Positions 63,438 through 64,000 of a stretch of DNA of 64,000 nt are shown one piece after another (position 1 is the first letter of the stretch; every line of letters starts with the position of its first letter). This stretch comes from Microtetraspora malaysiensis (lineage in GTDB: Bacteria > Actinomycetota > Actinomycetes > Streptosporangiales > Streptosporangiaceae): assembly GCF_001528665.1 (NCBI RefSeq), contig NZ_BBYJ01000020.1, positions 62,001 through 126,000 on the forward strand. Reading direction: 5' to 3'. Under the pieces are notes generated by a model. The model did no database searches, was not told the origin of the DNA, and was given only the letters and a program-made list of their open reading frames with translations. The position numbers and the translations under genes are program-made.

Positions 63438-63490
63438 CGCTTTCCACCTCATGAGGCGCCGGTGGGGTACGGGACCCCGCTGATCAACGC

Positions 63491-63523
63491 AAGAGCCGCT
63501 GACCTGCGCGAGGCCGGCGGCCC
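63491..63523. repeat. Partial duplicate of the tRNA-Ser terminator
   Basis: AAGAGCCGCTGACCTGCG (63491-63508) repeats 63399-63416 exactly over 18 nt, then GGCCGGCGGCCC provides an eroded right arm. Looks like a degenerate copy of the terminator hairpin. Confidence 0.7.
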
Positions 63524-63561
63524 TGTCGCCTGTCGTGTCGCCCCCGTCCGGGCGGCGTGGC

Positions 63562-63858
63562 TCAGCCCTCGAGTTCGAGCACCCGGGCGTGCAACATGGA
63601 ACGCTGGTGCAGCGCGGCGCGCAACGCCCGGTGCAGGCCGTCCTCCAGGTAGAGGTCGCCGTTCCACTGGACCACGTGCGGGAACAGGTCGCCGTAGAAC
63701 GTGGAGTCCCTGGCGAGCAGGGAGTGCAGGTCGAGAACCGCTTTCGTCGTGATCAGTGAGTCCAGCCTGACCTGCCGCGGGGGGATCTTGGCCCACTCGC
63801 GGTTCGACAGGCTGTGCTCGGGGTAGGGGCGTCCGTCGCCGACCAACTTAAAGATCAC
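63562..63858 (-). CDS. Conserved actinobacterial protein (98 aa), ParB-like/antitoxin-like
   Basis: MIFKLVGDGRPYPEHSLSNR, IPPRQVRLDSLITTKAVLDL, DSTFYGDLFPHVVQWNGDLY, LEDGLHRALRAALHQRSMLH. The pattern (REWAKIPPxQVxLDxL ... EDGLHRALRA) recalls the small ParB/Srx-like fold (a D-G-x-H-R motif). Some homologues are labelled VapB-family antitoxin, but no toxin gene is adjacent. Real by conservation pattern; function unknown. Confidence 0.72.
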   Translation of the reverse strand: MIFKLVGDGRPYPEHSLSNREWAKIPPRQVRLDSLITTKAVLDLHSLLARDSTFYGDLFPHVVQWNGDLYLEDGLHRALRAALHQRSMLHARVLELEG

Positions 63859-63906
63859 GGTACGTAGTCTAGGAGAGAAAGCCGCCCCGCGACGTGGGGG
63901 ATCTCG

Positions 63907-64000
63907 TCAGATCGCCCCGGAGAAGGTGTCGCAGCGCCGCGGATCGCCGGAGCTGTAGCCGGTTTTGAACCACTTCATTCGCTGGGCGGACGTGCCGTGC
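63907..64000 (-). CDS. Putative neutral zinc metallopeptidase, C-terminal end (runs off window)
   Basis: Only the last 31 codons are present: [20 protein letters not shown] then [10 protein letters not shown] and stop. This is the characteristic C-terminus of the YpfJ-like neutral zinc metallopeptidase family. The catalytic HExxH region is outside the window. Confidence 0.75.
   Translation of the reverse strand, partial: HGTSAQRMKWFKTGYSSGDPRRCDTFSGAI

Noticed and set aside
63562-63858. A toxin-antitoxin module
   Set aside because: Although homologues are sometimes called VapB-like, no PIN-domain or other toxin gene is next to it.

Overview
This window is high-GC actinobacterial chromosome, most likely from a spore-forming actinomycete near the Streptosporangiaceae. 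That placement is an inference from overall protein character and gene order; no marker gene here settles it. The window starts inside the 5' end of dnaA, which reads leftwards off the edge, so it covers the flank of the origin on the side away from dnaN/gyrB. The block rpmH-rnpA-yidD-yidC-jag-rsmG-parA-parB, then trxA/trxB/anti-sigma/sigM/pseudokinase/murJ/DUF6049 and cca, is the conserved actinobacterial origin-proximal order known from Mycobacterium and Streptomyces. In place of the cwlM and mutT genes found there in mycobacteria, this genome has a Ddl-type ligase, a PLP aminotransferase, a GNAT protein and a YbaK-type deacylase.

Layout. 1-6.2 kb: dnaA start, ribosomal protein L34, RNase P protein, membrane insertase and chromosome partitioning genes. 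6.2-8.6 kb: a gene-poor 2.4-kb stretch with three of the four perfect parS sites, a near-identical 105-bp direct repeat and a decayed IS110-type transposase fragment. 8.6-25 kb: cell envelope and redox genes (ddl, thioredoxin system, SigM with a zinc anti-sigma factor, MurJ with a separate pseudokinase), cca, bioA and an MFS transporter. 25-35 kb: idi, a padR-ino1 operon with a large dyad operator, a class A penicillin-binding protein, two GT87-like membrane glycosyltransferases and endonuclease IV. 35-45 kb: rpsF-ssb-rpsR-rplI, an amino-acid ABC transporter, a MATE exporter, and dnaB interrupted by a 412-residue intein.

45-64 kb is more accessory: a patatin-like protein, a secreted HNH nuclease, a phosphoesterase, an MmyB-type regulator, an ABC-2 exporter followed by a NarL-type two-component pair, a secreted or anchored hydrolase, a second two-component pair, a second sliding-clamp-like gene (dnaN paralogue), FadR-type and XRE-TPR regulators, upp, and tadA preceded by two tandem tadA-associated paralogues, then tRNA-Ser(CGA). 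The window ends inside a neutral zinc metallopeptidase gene.

The most notable items are: (i) the DnaB intein, which starts with Ala and carries the Trp/Cys/Thr signature of class 3 inteins, with a nine-cysteine insert inside its LAGLIDADG endonuclease; (ii) DnaA-box-like clusters upstream of dnaB and in another intergenic region; (iii) the parS-rich gene-poor region with a duplicated element of unknown nature; (iv) the dnaN paralogue; and (v) the extended dyad upstream of padR-ino1. Functions are assigned from motifs and protein families read by eye. No database search was run.
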